Source of the DNA: Lichenicola sp965198655
GTDB lineage: Bacteria; Pseudomonadota; Alphaproteobacteria; Acetobacterales; Acetobacteraceae
Direction: 5' to 3'
Length of the DNA stretch: 64,000 nt
Assembly: GCA_965198655.1 (NCBI GenBank)
Contig: OZ240668.1
Coordinates: 3,844,001 to 3,908,000, forward strand
Under the pieces are notes generated by a model. It did not search any database. It was not told where the DNA came from and was given only the letters and a program-made list of their open reading frames with translations. Shown piece by piece: positions 17,172-24,983 of the stretch (the stretch's first letter is position 1; each line of letters opens with the position of its first letter). A program made the translations under genes and the position numbers.

Positions 17172-18484
17172 GCCACCAGTCCCGTCACCGCGGGGGTCAG
17201 CATCGCGTCCTGCTGGCGACGCAGGCGGACGATCTGCATGGTCTCGTCGACCCGGCAGTTCGCATAGGTCAGGTACTCGCCGACCGCGATCGGCCGGGTG
17301 ACCACCGCGCGCTCGGCCAGGCCCATCGGCAGCAGCCCGCCCTCCCGCGCGTCGCCGACGGTGGTGAGCCAGCCGCGATAATGGTCCTCGCCGATCTTGC
17401 CCAGGGTGACGCCCGGCGCCAGCGGCTCCTTGGCGACGCAGGCGCACTCGGCCACCGGCTCGTCGAGCGGCTGCATGTGCGGGGTGCCGTTGATCACCAG
17501 CGAAGCCGCGGTGAGCGGGACCTCGAGGCTGGTCAGGTGGTAGGGACGGATAAAGGTGAAGTACGGCCCGGGACCCATCTTCAGGTCGCGCAGCCGCTCG
17601 TGCACGCGGGGATGCGGCGCCTTGATCACCACGAACACGCCGGGCGCCACGCCTGGGCCGATCGAATAGTCCACCACCCCGGACCGCGACAGCAGCCCGC
17701 CATCGGCCTCCGGCACCAGGGTGCTGGCCAGCATCTCCGGCGTCGCCGCGGGCCCGTGCATGCCCGGCCGGTCGGGCACGAGGCCGGTGGCGTTGGCGAT
17801 CGCGCACATCTCGATCATGGTCTTCGAGCCGTCGACGAACTCGACCAGCATGCGCGGGTTCATGTGCCGCCGGCGGGCCTCCTCCTCGTACTCCGCCGGC
17901 CTGGCGCTGAACTTGAGCGGGTTGTTCTTGCCCTTCCCCGCCGCGACGATCGGGTAGCCGAGGCTGCGGACGAAGCTGATCAGCTCCATCGCCGCACTCG
18001 GCTCGTCGCCGGCACCCAGCGAATAGCCGACGCCGGCGCGGCGCGCCTCGCGCAGCAGCATCGCGCCCACGGTGACGTCCGCCTCGACGTTCATCATCAC
18101 CACGTGCTTGCCGTGCGACATCGCCCGCAGCGACAGCTCGGCGCCCACGCCCGGGTTGCCGGTCGCGTCGATGATGACGTCGACCTGACCGGCGCTGCAG
18201 GCGATGGCGGCGTCCGCGGTGATGGCGATCTTGCCCGCCCGGATGGCGTCCTCGGCCGATGCCTGGCTGGAGCACAGCCGCGCCGCCTCGCGCGGGATGC
18301 CGGCGATGTCGAGCGCCGCCCACGCCATGTCGACGCGCATCTCCGCCAGGACGCCAAGCTCAATGCCGGCCATCAGGCTCAGCTGGGTGACGATGTCGGT
18401 GCCCATCTCGCCGCAGCCGATCAGCCCGACCAGCACCGGACGCCGCTGCTCCGCCCGTCTGGCGAGATCCTGCGAAAGGTCCAT
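17168..18484 (-). CDS. DXR-like (DRL) NAD(P)-dependent oxidoreductase with SAF domain
   Basis: The 438-residue protein has a homoserine-dehydrogenase-like Rossmann domain (GLIGCGEMG, residues 20-28), a central domain with MNVEADVTVG and GAGDEPSAAMEL, and a C-terminal SAF domain (about 355-425, AKEPLAPGVTLGKIG). This architecture matches the DRL family, an alternative DXP reductoisomerase described from Brucella that interconverts 1-deoxy-D-xylulose 5-phosphate and 2-C-methyl-D-erythritol 4-phosphate. My assignment is from memory of domain order and motifs, not a search. Here the gene leads a catabolic-looking operon, so it may work as a MEP oxidase. Start at ATG 18484, AGGA 9-10 nt upstream. 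A generic polyol-phosphate dehydrogenase is the alternative. Confidence 0.75.
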   Translation of the reverse strand: MDLSQDLARRAEQRRPVLVGLIGCGEMGTDIVTQLSLMAGIELGVLAEMRVDMAWAALDIAGIPREAARLCSSQASAEDAIRAGKIAITADAAIACSAGQVDVIIDATGNPGVGAELSLRAMSHGKHVVMMNVEADVTVGAMLLREARRAGVGYSLGAGDEPSAAMELISFVRSLGYPIVAAGKGKNNPLKFSARPAEYEEEARRRHMNPRMLVEFVDGSKTMIEMCAIANATGLVPDRPGMHGPAATPEMLASTLVPEADGGLLSRSGVVDYSIGPGVAPGVFVVIKAPHPRVHERLRDLKMGPGPYFTFIRPYHLTSLEVPLTAASLVINGTPHMQPLDEPVAECACVAKEPLAPGVTLGKIGEDHYRGWLTTVGDAREGGLLPMGLAERAVVTRPIAVGEYLTYANCRVDETMQIVRLRRQQDAMLTPAVTGLVA

Positions 18485-18529
18485 GGAACGAGTTCCTGTG
18501 TCTGCAACGCGGCACGCCCGCGTCCGAAC

Positions 18530-18589
18530 CCTAAACCGCACATCGTCCCGCCGGTCAATACATTTGTTTTTACTTTTGGTCACTTGTTC
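18530..18589 (-). promoter_or_regulatory. Candidate promoter and operator of the DRL-aco-sorC operon
   Basis: On the minus strand TTGACC (18553-18558) and TTTAGG (18530-18535) are 17 nt apart, a plausible sigma-70 pair with a weak -10. Just upstream is an A-rich stretch and the sequence GAACAAGTGACC (18578-18589), which resembles GAACAACTTGAC on the other side of the divergent region. It may be a SorC-type site. Confidence 0.35.
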
Positions 18590-18692
18590 AGGCCGAATGT
18601 CGCGAGCAGCCGGGCTCCCGTGCGTCAGTTTTTGCGTTGCACAATAAAGCCCGTGAGTTTGGGGCTCGATTACAGAATTATCGCGGTTGATG

Positions 18693-18724
18693 AGTTGGAA
18701 CAACTTGACACCTGTCTTTATAAA
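18693..18724 (+). promoter_or_regulatory. Candidate promoter and operator of the PTS operon
   Basis: TTGGAA (18695-18700) and TATAAA (18719-18724) are 18 nt apart. The -35 box lies within a perfect palindrome AGTTG-GAA-CAACT (18693-18705), well placed for a repressor or activator such as the SorC protein encoded in the divergent operon. The first gene starts 47 nt downstream. Confidence 0.4.
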
Positions 18725-18770
18725 TGTCGCAATCAGCTCAAGCACGGCGCGAACCAGACGAAGGGAAACC

Positions 18771-19178
18771 ATGAGCTGGAAGACGGGACTGCTCCTGTTC
18801 GCCATCTGCTGGGCACTGCAGATCGCCGGGACGATGCTGCAGATGCGGCACTACCGACGGGTGCTGGGAAGCCTCGAGACGCGCTGGACCGACGGCTATA
18901 TCGGCTCCGGAAGTGCCAGAGCCCGGTTCGGGCGCGGCGCGATCATGATCCTGGTGGTCTCACCCGCGGGCATCGTGCGCGACGCGTTGCTCATGCAGGG
19001 CCGGACCGTGTGGGCGAAGTTCAAGCCGATGCCGGGCCTGGTCGGGCTCGACATCGCGCGCTGCCAAGCGGACCGGGTCTTCCCGGCGCGCGAGGCCCGG
19101 CTCGGACAGGCCTTCGCGCAGTGCCTGAAGCAGATCGAGACGGTGTCGGCATCCCGTCCTGCCGTTCCCGCCGCCTGA
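18771..19178 (+). CDS. gutM: GutM-like glucitol operon protein
   Basis: The 135-residue protein matches the GutM (SrlM) family, described as an activator of the glucitol operon in enterics. One N-terminal membrane segment (about 5-24, GLLLFAICWALQIAG) is followed by the conserved soluble region: MRHYRRVLGSL, GYIGSGSARARFGRG, and VSPAGIVRDALLMQG. It opens the PTS operon, with AAGGGA 4 nt before the ATG. With only one membrane helix and no DNA-binding motif, its role as a direct transcription factor is doubtful. Confidence 0.85.
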   Translation: MSWKTGLLLFAICWALQIAGTMLQMRHYRRVLGSLETRWTDGYIGSGSARARFGRGAIMILVVSPAGIVRDALLMQGRTVWAKFKPMPGLVGLDIARCQADRVFPAREARLGQAFAQCLKQIETVSASRPAVPAA

Positions 19179-19231
19179 CGCATCCCGACACCGCGAGCGG
19201 ACACAACCCCGCCGAATGAGGAGGAACGACC

Positions 19232-19759
19232 ATGCTGATGCTCTCGCACTTCGCCGAAGGCTTCATCGGCGTCTTCAACGAGGGCGGCAGGACCTTCGTC
19301 GCGTTCGTCACCGGCATCCTGCCGACGCTGATCGTCCTGCTGACCGCGGTGTATGCGGTGATCGAGCTCGTCGGCGAGAACCGGGTGCACAACCTGGCGC
19401 GGTTCGCCGGACGCTACGCGCTGACCCGCTACACCGTGCTTCCGGTGCTCGCCATGTTCTTCCTGACCAACCCGATGGCCTACACCTTCGGCGTGTTCAT
19501 CGAGGAACGGCACAAGCCGGCGTTCTACGACTCCGCGGTGTCGTTCTGCCATCCGATCACCGGTCTGTTCCCGCACGGCAACTCCAGCGAGCTGTTCGTC
19601 TGGCTCGGCGTGGCGCACGGGCTGACCCGCCTGCACCTGCCGCTCGGGCCGCTGGCGGTGCGCTACTTCATCGCCGGCCTGCTGGTCATCCTGATGCGCG
19701 GCATCGTCACAGAGCGGGTCACCATGTTCTTCGCCCGGCGCCAGGGCGTCACGTTCTGA
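19232..19759 (+). CDS. srlA: PTS glucitol/sorbitol-family EIIC subunit
   Basis: The 175-residue membrane protein corresponds to the EIIC (SrlA/GutA) subunit, about the size of the E. coli protein. It has hydrophobic segments near residues 28-48, 60-83 and 142-160 and the conserved SFCHPITGLFPHGNSSELFVWLG region written here only in part as family signature HPITGLFPHGN. It forms the sugar channel with the EIIB protein encoded next. A strong GAGGAGGAAC site precedes the ATG. Confidence 0.88.
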   Translation: MLMLSHFAEGFIGVFNEGGRTFVAFVTGILPTLIVLLTAVYAVIELVGENRVHNLARFAGRYALTRYTVLPVLAMFFLTNPMAYTFGVFIEERHKPAFYDSAVSFCHPITGLFPHGNSSELFVWLGVAHGLTRLHLPLGPLAVRYFIAGLLVILMRGIVTERVTMFFARRQGVTF

Positions 19760-19827
19760 GGCGTCAGCTTCCGATCTTCGAACGATACCACCAACGAGGC
19801 GCAGACCTCGACACCTAGGGGATGAGG

Positions 19828-20871
19828 ATGGATCAGGGACCGGACTTGACCCGCACCGCAGCTTTCAGGGCGGTCCGGGTGGAACGCGGCGGCCAGGGCT
19901 GGGGCGGCCCGCTGGTCATCCTGCCGACGCGGGAGCGCGACAAGATCGTCGCCGTGACCGGCGGCGGCATCCCGCCGGTGGCCCATCGCCTGGCCGAGCT
20001 GACCGGGGCGACCGCCGTGGACGGGTTCCGCTCGCCGCCGCTGGAAAGCGAGATCGCCGCGGTGGTAATCGATTGCGGCGGCACCGCGCGGTGCGGCGTC
20101 TACCCGCGCAAGCGCCTGCCGACGATCAACCTGACCTCGGTCGGGCAGTCCGGGCCGCTGGCGCAGTTCATCACCGAGGACATCTACGTGTCCGGCGTGA
20201 AGCCGGAGAACCTGGTCCCGGTGGATGGCGAGGCGACCGCGACGCAGGTGGGCAAGCAGGCCGGGCCGCCGGCCGGGATCAGCTCGCCCTTCGTCAAGAC
20301 GCCGGCGGCACCGGCACCGGCGCCGGTGCCCATGGATGGCGGGTTCACCGGCTTCATCGCCAGGATCGGCCGGGCCATGGGCGGCGTGGTCAACGTCCTG
20401 TTCCAGAGCGGACGCCGCGCGATCGATCAGGTGCTGCGCACCATCCTGCCGTTCATGGCGTTCGTAACCATGCTGATCGGCGTCATCAATGCGACCGGGC
20501 TCGGCTCGGTGATCGCCCACGTGCTCACCCCGCTCGGCGGCAGCCTGCCCGGCCTGCTGGTGTTGTCGGTGATCTGCGGGCTGCCGTTCCTGTCGCCGGT
20601 GCTGGGTCCGGGTGCTGTGATCGCGCAGGTGATCGGCGTGCTGATCGGCCAGCAGATCGGCGACGGCACCATCGCGCCGCAATTCGCGCTGCCGGCGCTG
20701 TTCGCCTTCGACACCCAGGTCGGCTGCGACTTCGTGCCCGTCGGGCTGGCGCTGGGCGAGGCCAAGCCGGACACGATCCGGATCGGCGTGCCGGCGATCC
20801 TGATCAGCCGACAGGCGACCGGCCCGGTCGCGGTGGTCATCGCCTGGCTGCTCAGCTTCGGCCTCTACTGA
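19828..20871 (+). CDS. srlE: PTS glucitol/sorbitol-family EIIB subunit with membrane domain
   Basis: The 347-residue protein has an N-terminal phospho-transfer domain (about 1-150), with C83 and C89 in VIDCGGTARCGVYP, one of which should be the phospho-accepting Cys. An Ala/Pro linker (about 150-170) leads to a C-terminal membrane domain with about four or five helices (VTMLIGVINATGLGSVIAH and others) and FDTQVGCDFVPVGLALGEA. It passes phosphate from EIIA to the incoming polyol. I preferred ATG 19828 (GGGG 6 nt upstream) over ATG 19822. Confidence 0.88.
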   Translation: MDQGPDLTRTAAFRAVRVERGGQGWGGPLVILPTRERDKIVAVTGGGIPPVAHRLAELTGATAVDGFRSPPLESEIAAVVIDCGGTARCGVYPRKRLPTINLTSVGQSGPLAQFITEDIYVSGVKPENLVPVDGEATATQVGKQAGPPAGISSPFVKTPAAPAPAPVPMDGGFTGFIARIGRAMGGVVNVLFQSGRRAIDQVLRTILPFMAFVTMLIGVINATGLGSVIAHVLTPLGGSLPGLLVLSVICGLPFLSPVLGPGAVIAQVIGVLIGQQIGDGTIAPQFALPALFAFDTQVGCDFVPVGLALGEAKPDTIRIGVPAILISRQATGPVAVVIAWLLSFGLY

Positions 20872-20893
20872 ACCCGCCTGGAGGAGACCCGCG

Positions 20894-21277
20894 ATGACGA
20901 CGCTGTATCGGACCACGATCCGCGAGGTGGGCGTGGAGGCGCCGGACCTGCTCGACCAGGGGATCCTGATCCTGTTCGCCGCCGGCGCGCCGCCGGAACT
21001 GGCGGAGGTGTCGGTGCTGCACGAGGCCAGCGACGCGGCGGCGGCGGCACCGACGCCGGGTGACGCGGTGCGGATCGGCGCGGACCACTACCGCATCACT
21101 GCGGTCGGCGACAGCGCCTGGCAGAAGGTGTCCGAGATCGGCCACGTGGTGTTCTCGTTCACCGGCGCTGCGGTCGCCGAGCGGCCAGGGGAGATCTGCG
21201 TCGAACCGGTGGCGCCGGAGCGGCTGCAGACGCTGCTGCAGCCGGGCGAGACGCTGGAAGTGATCGGGCTGCACTAG
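20894..21277 (+). CDS. srlB: PTS glucitol/sorbitol-family EIIA subunit
   Basis: The 127-residue cytoplasmic protein is the EIIA (SrlB) of the glucitol family. The phospho-accepting His is H43 in SVLHEAS, at the same residue number as in the enteric protein. Conserved GDAVRIG, YRITAVGDSAW and GHVVFSF follow. It takes phosphate from HPr, here the fused HPr-EI encoded downstream. The gene begins 22 nt after srlE with a GGAGGAGACCC site. Confidence 0.88.
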   Translation: MTTLYRTTIREVGVEAPDLLDQGILILFAAGAPPELAEVSVLHEASDAAAAAPTPGDAVRIGADHYRITAVGDSAWQKVSEIGHVVFSFTGAAVAERPGEICVEPVAPERLQTLLQPGETLEVIGLH

Positions 21278-21355
21278 AGCATCAGGTCAGGTCGGACCTG
21301 CCTGATGACGCCGCTGTTTCCGAACCAACGCGGAGCAGGTCAAGCGATCATGCTC
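21277..21355. repeat. Intergenic palindromic element with GAGCAT/ATGCTC ends
   Basis: The 79-bp element starts at the last base of the EIIA stop codon. Its ends are inverted: GAGCAT (21277-21282) and ATGCTC (21350-21355). The left half holds an imperfect 28-bp inverted repeat (21280-21307). It resembles the short GAGCATGATC-type palindromic elements scattered in alphaproteobacteria. It lies between srlB and the HPr-EI gene and could form a processing or attenuating hairpin. Confidence 0.55.
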
Positions 21356-21393
21356 CAGAGCCCGCCGAAGCCGACCGGCGGAAGGAGGACGGG

Positions 21394-23364
21394 ATGATCC
21401 TGGAGCAGCGCGTGACGGTGATGCTGGACGAGGGGCTGCACGCCCGCCCGGCGGCGCGCCTGGCGCAGATGGCGAAGACCTTCGCGTCGCAGATCGACGT
21501 CGTGAAGGGCGATCGGGCCGCCAACGCCAAGAGCACGGTCAAGATCATGCTGCTGACGGTGAAGGAAGGCGAGGAGATCCTGCTGCGGGCGGACGGCGCG
21601 GACGCGGCGGCAGCGGTGTCGGAGCTGTGCGCCTTTCTCGGCAGCGGTAGCATGGCGGCGGCGGTGGTGGCGCCGCTGCCGGCTGCGGCGGCGCCGGTGC
21701 CCGCACCTGCCGGTGCTCCCGACCGGATCACCGGGGTCTGCGGCAGCGAGGGCGTGGCGGTGGGGCCGGCCTTCGTCTACCTGCCGGACCGCGACGTGCC
21801 GCCGCCGCGTCCGATCACGCCCGCCGAGGTGCCGGCCGAGCTGCTGCGGTTCCGCAACGCCGTGCTGGCCCTGTGCCGTTCGCTCGACGAGGCGACGGCG
21901 CCGGAGGCCGACGGCATCGGAGCGGCCGCCGACGCGCAGGTGTTCGCGGCGATCAAGGAGCTGGCCCAGGACATCGAGCTGGTCGGCCCGATCGAGGAGC
22001 GGATCGGCGCCGGCCAGGACGCGGCGTCGGCGACGTTCGAGGTCGGGTCCGCCCTGGCCGAGCGGTTCGCCGGCATCGACGACGCTTATTTCCGCACCCG
22101 GGCCGACGACCTGCGCGGCATCACCCGCCGGCTCGGCGACATCCTGCTGGGCCGATGCGAGGTCGATCTCGGCAGCTTCTCCGAGCCGTCGATCCTGGTC
22201 GCCGGCGAGCTGTCGGCGCTGGACCTGGCGCGCCTGCCGATGCACCTGGTGACCGGGCTGCTGACCACCCAGGGCGGCCCGACCTCGCACGTGGCGATCA
22301 TCGCCCGCTCGTTCGGCATCCCGGCGGTGGTCGGCGCCCGGGCCTCGGCGGAGGCGCTGCGCGCGGTGCGGAACCTGGCGCTGGACGGGACCGCGGGATA
22401 CGCGATCGCCGAGCCCGACGCGGACACGCAGGCGCGGTTCCGGCAGCGGAAGGCGACGGCGGACGAGGCGCGGCAGGCGGTCGAGCGCTTCACCCATGTC
22501 GAACCGCGGACGCAGGACGGGCGGCTGATCGAGGTCGCCGCCAATATCGGCTCGGCGGCCGAGGTGGAGGCGGCGTTGTCCTCCGGGGCGATGGGCGTCG
22601 GCCTGTTCCGCACCGAGTTCATGTTCATGCGCGGTGCAGCACTGCCGACCGAGCAGGAGCAGTACCGGGTCTACGCCAAGGTGCTGGACGCGTTCGCGCC
22701 CCGGCCGGTGGTGATCCGGACGCTCGACATCGGCGGCGACAAGCCGCTCTCCGGCGTCGCCGGCGAGGTCGAGGCCAACCCGTTCCTGGGCTGGCGCGGC
22801 ATCCGCATGTGCCTCGACCAGCCGCACCTGTTCGACCCGCAACTGCGGGCGCTGCTGCGCGCGGCGGCGCATGGCCGGCTGCGGATCATGTTCCCGATGA
22901 TCAGCGACATCTCCGAGGTGCTGGCGGCCAAGGCGAACCTGGCGGCGTGCCGGGCGGCGCTGCACGCCGAGGGGCAGGACACCGGCCCGGTGGAGGTCGG
23001 CATCATGATCGAGACCCCGGCCGCGGCGCTCTGCGCCCGGGAGCTTGCCGAGCAGGTCGACTTCTTCTCGATCGGCACCAACGACCTGACCCAGTACACG
23101 ATGGCCGCCGACCGGACCAACGCCCGGCTCGCCCGGCTGAACCGGGCGGACCATCCTGCCGTGCTGAGGATGATCGAGCTGGCGTGCGCCGGGGCGCTGG
23201 ACGCCGGCATCTGGGTGGGCGTGTGCGGGGAAGCGGCAGGCGACGTCGCCCTCATCCCGAAGCTGCTTGCCATGGGCGTGACCGAGCTCAGCATGAGCGC
23301 CTCGCTCATCCCGCGCGCGAAGAAGGCCGTGGTCGAGTGCGGGCAGGGAGTCGCGGCTGCCTGA
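21394..23364 (+). CDS. HPr-Enzyme I fusion (PEP-protein phosphotransferase)
   Basis: The 656-residue protein joins HPr and EI of the PTS. HPr (about 1-88) has the active H16 in GLHARPAA and a seryl site S47 in AKSTVKI. An Ala/Pro linker follows. EI (about 110-656) has the active H299 in GGPTSHVAIIARSFGIP and the PEP-binding motifs TEFMFM, IMIETPAAA, IGTNDLTQYTMAADR and the catalytic-Cys region GVCGEAAGD. Unlike fructose-type fusions it has no EIIA domain. With the glucitol EIIs this gives a complete, self-standing phosphotransfer chain. GGAGG lies just upstream of the ATG. Confidence 0.92.
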   Translation: MILEQRVTVMLDEGLHARPAARLAQMAKTFASQIDVVKGDRAANAKSTVKIMLLTVKEGEEILLRADGADAAAAVSELCAFLGSGSMAAAVVAPLPAAAAPVPAPAGAPDRITGVCGSEGVAVGPAFVYLPDRDVPPPRPITPAEVPAELLRFRNAVLALCRSLDEATAPEADGIGAAADAQVFAAIKELAQDIELVGPIEERIGAGQDAASATFEVGSALAERFAGIDDAYFRTRADDLRGITRRLGDILLGRCEVDLGSFSEPSILVAGELSALDLARLPMHLVTGLLTTQGGPTSHVAIIARSFGIPAVVGARASAEALRAVRNLALDGTAGYAIAEPDADTQARFRQRKATADEARQAVERFTHVEPRTQDGRLIEVAANIGSAAEVEAALSSGAMGVGLFRTEFMFMRGAALPTEQEQYRVYAKVLDAFAPRPVVIRTLDIGGDKPLSGVAGEVEANPFLGWRGIRMCLDQPHLFDPQLRALLRAAAHGRLRIMFPMISDISEVLAAKANLAACRAALHAEGQDTGPVEVGIMIETPAAALCARELAEQVDFFSIGTNDLTQYTMAADRTNARLARLNRADHPAVLRMIELACAGALDAGIWVGVCGEAAGDVALIPKLLAMGVTELSMSASLIPRAKKAVVECGQGVAAA

Positions 23365-23398
23365 TCGAGGCGTCGGTGCGCAAGGCGCGGCTAGTTTG

Positions 23399-23533
23399 AA
23401 GGCCAGGGGCTTTGCCCCTGGACCCCATGAAGGGCGAAGCCCTTCAAACCCAATTCTTAAGGAATAGGGGTCTGGGGCCTGAGGCCCCAGCGGACCGAGC
23501 TGCGAAGCAGATCGGTGGGCAGAGTCCTGGCCT
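23399..23533 (+). repeat. Dispersed palindromic repeat, copy A
   Basis: The unit contains three consecutive hairpins: CCAGGGGC/GCCCCTGG, AAGGGC/GCCCTT and GGGGCCT/AGGCCCC. Both ends carry GGCCAGG or its complement CCTGGCC, so the whole unit is also an inverted repeat. It lies between the HPr-EI gene and the IspD-like gene. Copies B, C and D share the core; copy D also shares the tail GACCGAGCTGCGAAGCAG. Confidence 0.85.
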
Positions 23534-23632
23534 ATCGTCTGGGCTTCGCCGGCCCGGCACGAGCGGGTGCGCGAAGTGCCGGCTTGACCACCTGGGAAGG
23601 GGCTGGTTGGCTGTCGCCATGGAACCAGGGAC

Positions 23633-24799
23633 ATGACCGCAGCGATCATCGTCGGCGCCGGCCGTGGACGCCGCATGGGCGGCCTGATCCCGAAGCAGTA
23701 CCGGATGCTGGACAACATTCCGATCATCCGCCACACGCTGCTCGCCTTCCTGCGTCATCCCGAGATCGAGCAGGTGCAATCGGTCATCCATCCCGCGGAT
23801 CTGGATCTCTACACCGCGGCAACCTCGGACCTGTCGCTGCCTCCCCCGATCATCGGCGGCAACACGCGGCAGGAATCCGTCCGCTACGGGCTGGAAAGCC
23901 TGGCAGGCGATCCGCCGGACAAGGTGATCATCCACGACGCGGTCAGGCCCTTCGTCGAGCAGGAAACGATCAGCGCGGTGATCGCCGCCCTCGATCACGG
24001 GCCGGCGGTGGTGACCGGGCTCAGCGTTCCCGACACCCTGAAGCGCTGCGTCGACGGCTTCATCGGTGAGACCGTCGACCGGACCAACACCTGGCGTGCG
24101 CAGACGCCACAAGGGTTCAGCTTCGGCGACCTGCTCAAGGCGCACGAGCAGATCCACTACAGCAATCCCACTCACGCCGACCTCACCGACGACTCGATGG
24201 TGATCGAGAAGTACGGCCTGAAGGTCGCCATGATCGAGGGCAGCGAGGACAACTTCAAGATCACCACCGAGCGGGATCTCGTCCGCGCGGAAACGATCCT
24301 GCAGCGGGGACGGCAGGAGAATCACGTCGGCTGGGGGTTCGACTTCAGCACCTTCGCCCCGGGCAATCAGGTCGTCATGTGCGGCATCCCGATCCCGCAC
24401 AGCCAGTCGATCGCCCGCAGCTCCAACACGGACGTTCCCCTCAACGCGGTCACCGACGCCTTGCTCGGCACGGTGGGTCAGACCGGCGGCAACACGCATT
24501 TCCAGCCGGACAAGCCGAGCTTCCGCGGCAAGAGCTCGGACTTCTTCGTGCGTCAGGCCATATCGCTGATCACGATGCGCGGGAGCCGCATCGTGCATCT
24601 CGATCTCACCATCCTCGCGGCGTCTCCGAGGATCGTCGACCACTACGACGACATGATGTCCCGGTTGGCGTCCTTGCTGTCGATCGAGTCCAGGCGAATC
24701 AGCATCAAGCAGATCCACAGCTACCAGGACGGTTATTTCGGCCGTGGGGACGGGATCGGCGCGCAGTGCCTGGTCACCGCACAATTCCCGGCGCTGTAG
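23633..24799 (+). CDS. IspD cytidylyltransferase fused to a degenerate IspF domain
   Basis: The 388-residue protein has the two-domain plan of IspDF. The IspD half (1-230) looks active: AGRGRRMGGLIPKQY with K21, HDAVRPFV, TPQGF and NFKIT with K209. The IspF half (233-388) keeps fold residues but not chemistry. The metal motif DxH is D237-F-S239, the usual GHSD is R262-S-S-N265, and the third metal ligand His is N271. The GDIG and KATTTE motifs are also gone. So it can plausibly make CDP-methylerythritol (or another CDP-polyol) but not close the cyclodiphosphate ring. A functional ispDF or ispF must be elsewhere. Its place after a polyol PTS suggests use of an imported polyol phosphate. Confidence 0.85.
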   Translation: MTAAIIVGAGRGRRMGGLIPKQYRMLDNIPIIRHTLLAFLRHPEIEQVQSVIHPADLDLYTAATSDLSLPPPIIGGNTRQESVRYGLESLAGDPPDKVIIHDAVRPFVEQETISAVIAALDHGPAVVTGLSVPDTLKRCVDGFIGETVDRTNTWRAQTPQGFSFGDLLKAHEQIHYSNPTHADLTDDSMVIEKYGLKVAMIEGSEDNFKITTERDLVRAETILQRGRQENHVGWGFDFSTFAPGNQVVMCGIPIPHSQSIARSSNTDVPLNAVTDALLGTVGQTGGNTHFQPDKPSFRGKSSDFFVRQAISLITMRGSRIVHLDLTILAASPRIVDHYDDMMSRLASLLSIESRRISIKQIHSYQDGYFGRGDGIGAQCLVTAQFPAL

Positions 24800-24847
24800 C
24801 AGCGTGTCGGATCGGGATCCCGCGACGTGGTGTTCAAGCGCCGCTGC

Positions 24848-24885
24848 CAGCCGCCTGGACGTCAGCCGCCTGGACGTCAGCCGCC
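24848..24885. repeat. 15-bp direct repeat, two and a half units
   Basis: CAGCCGCCTGGACGT occurs at 24848-24862 and 24863-24877, followed by a partial third copy to 24885. It lies in the short gap between the IspD-like gene and the next exported protein. Confidence 0.8.
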
Positions 24886-24983
24886 AAAGCGTGATCACCT
24901 GACGGCAGCGCCTCCTCGCTGACGCTCTCGCCCAAGGTGCCGGCGTGAAGCTGCGGGCAAGTCATGGGACGAAATCACCAGGG

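Noticed and set aside
18771..21277. Sorbitol as the obvious substrate of the PTS
   Set aside because: The family name suggests it, but no sorbitol-6-phosphate dehydrogenase or SrlR is linked; the attached enzymes fit a MEP/DXP-type compound better. Sorbitol remains a control to test, not a conclusion.
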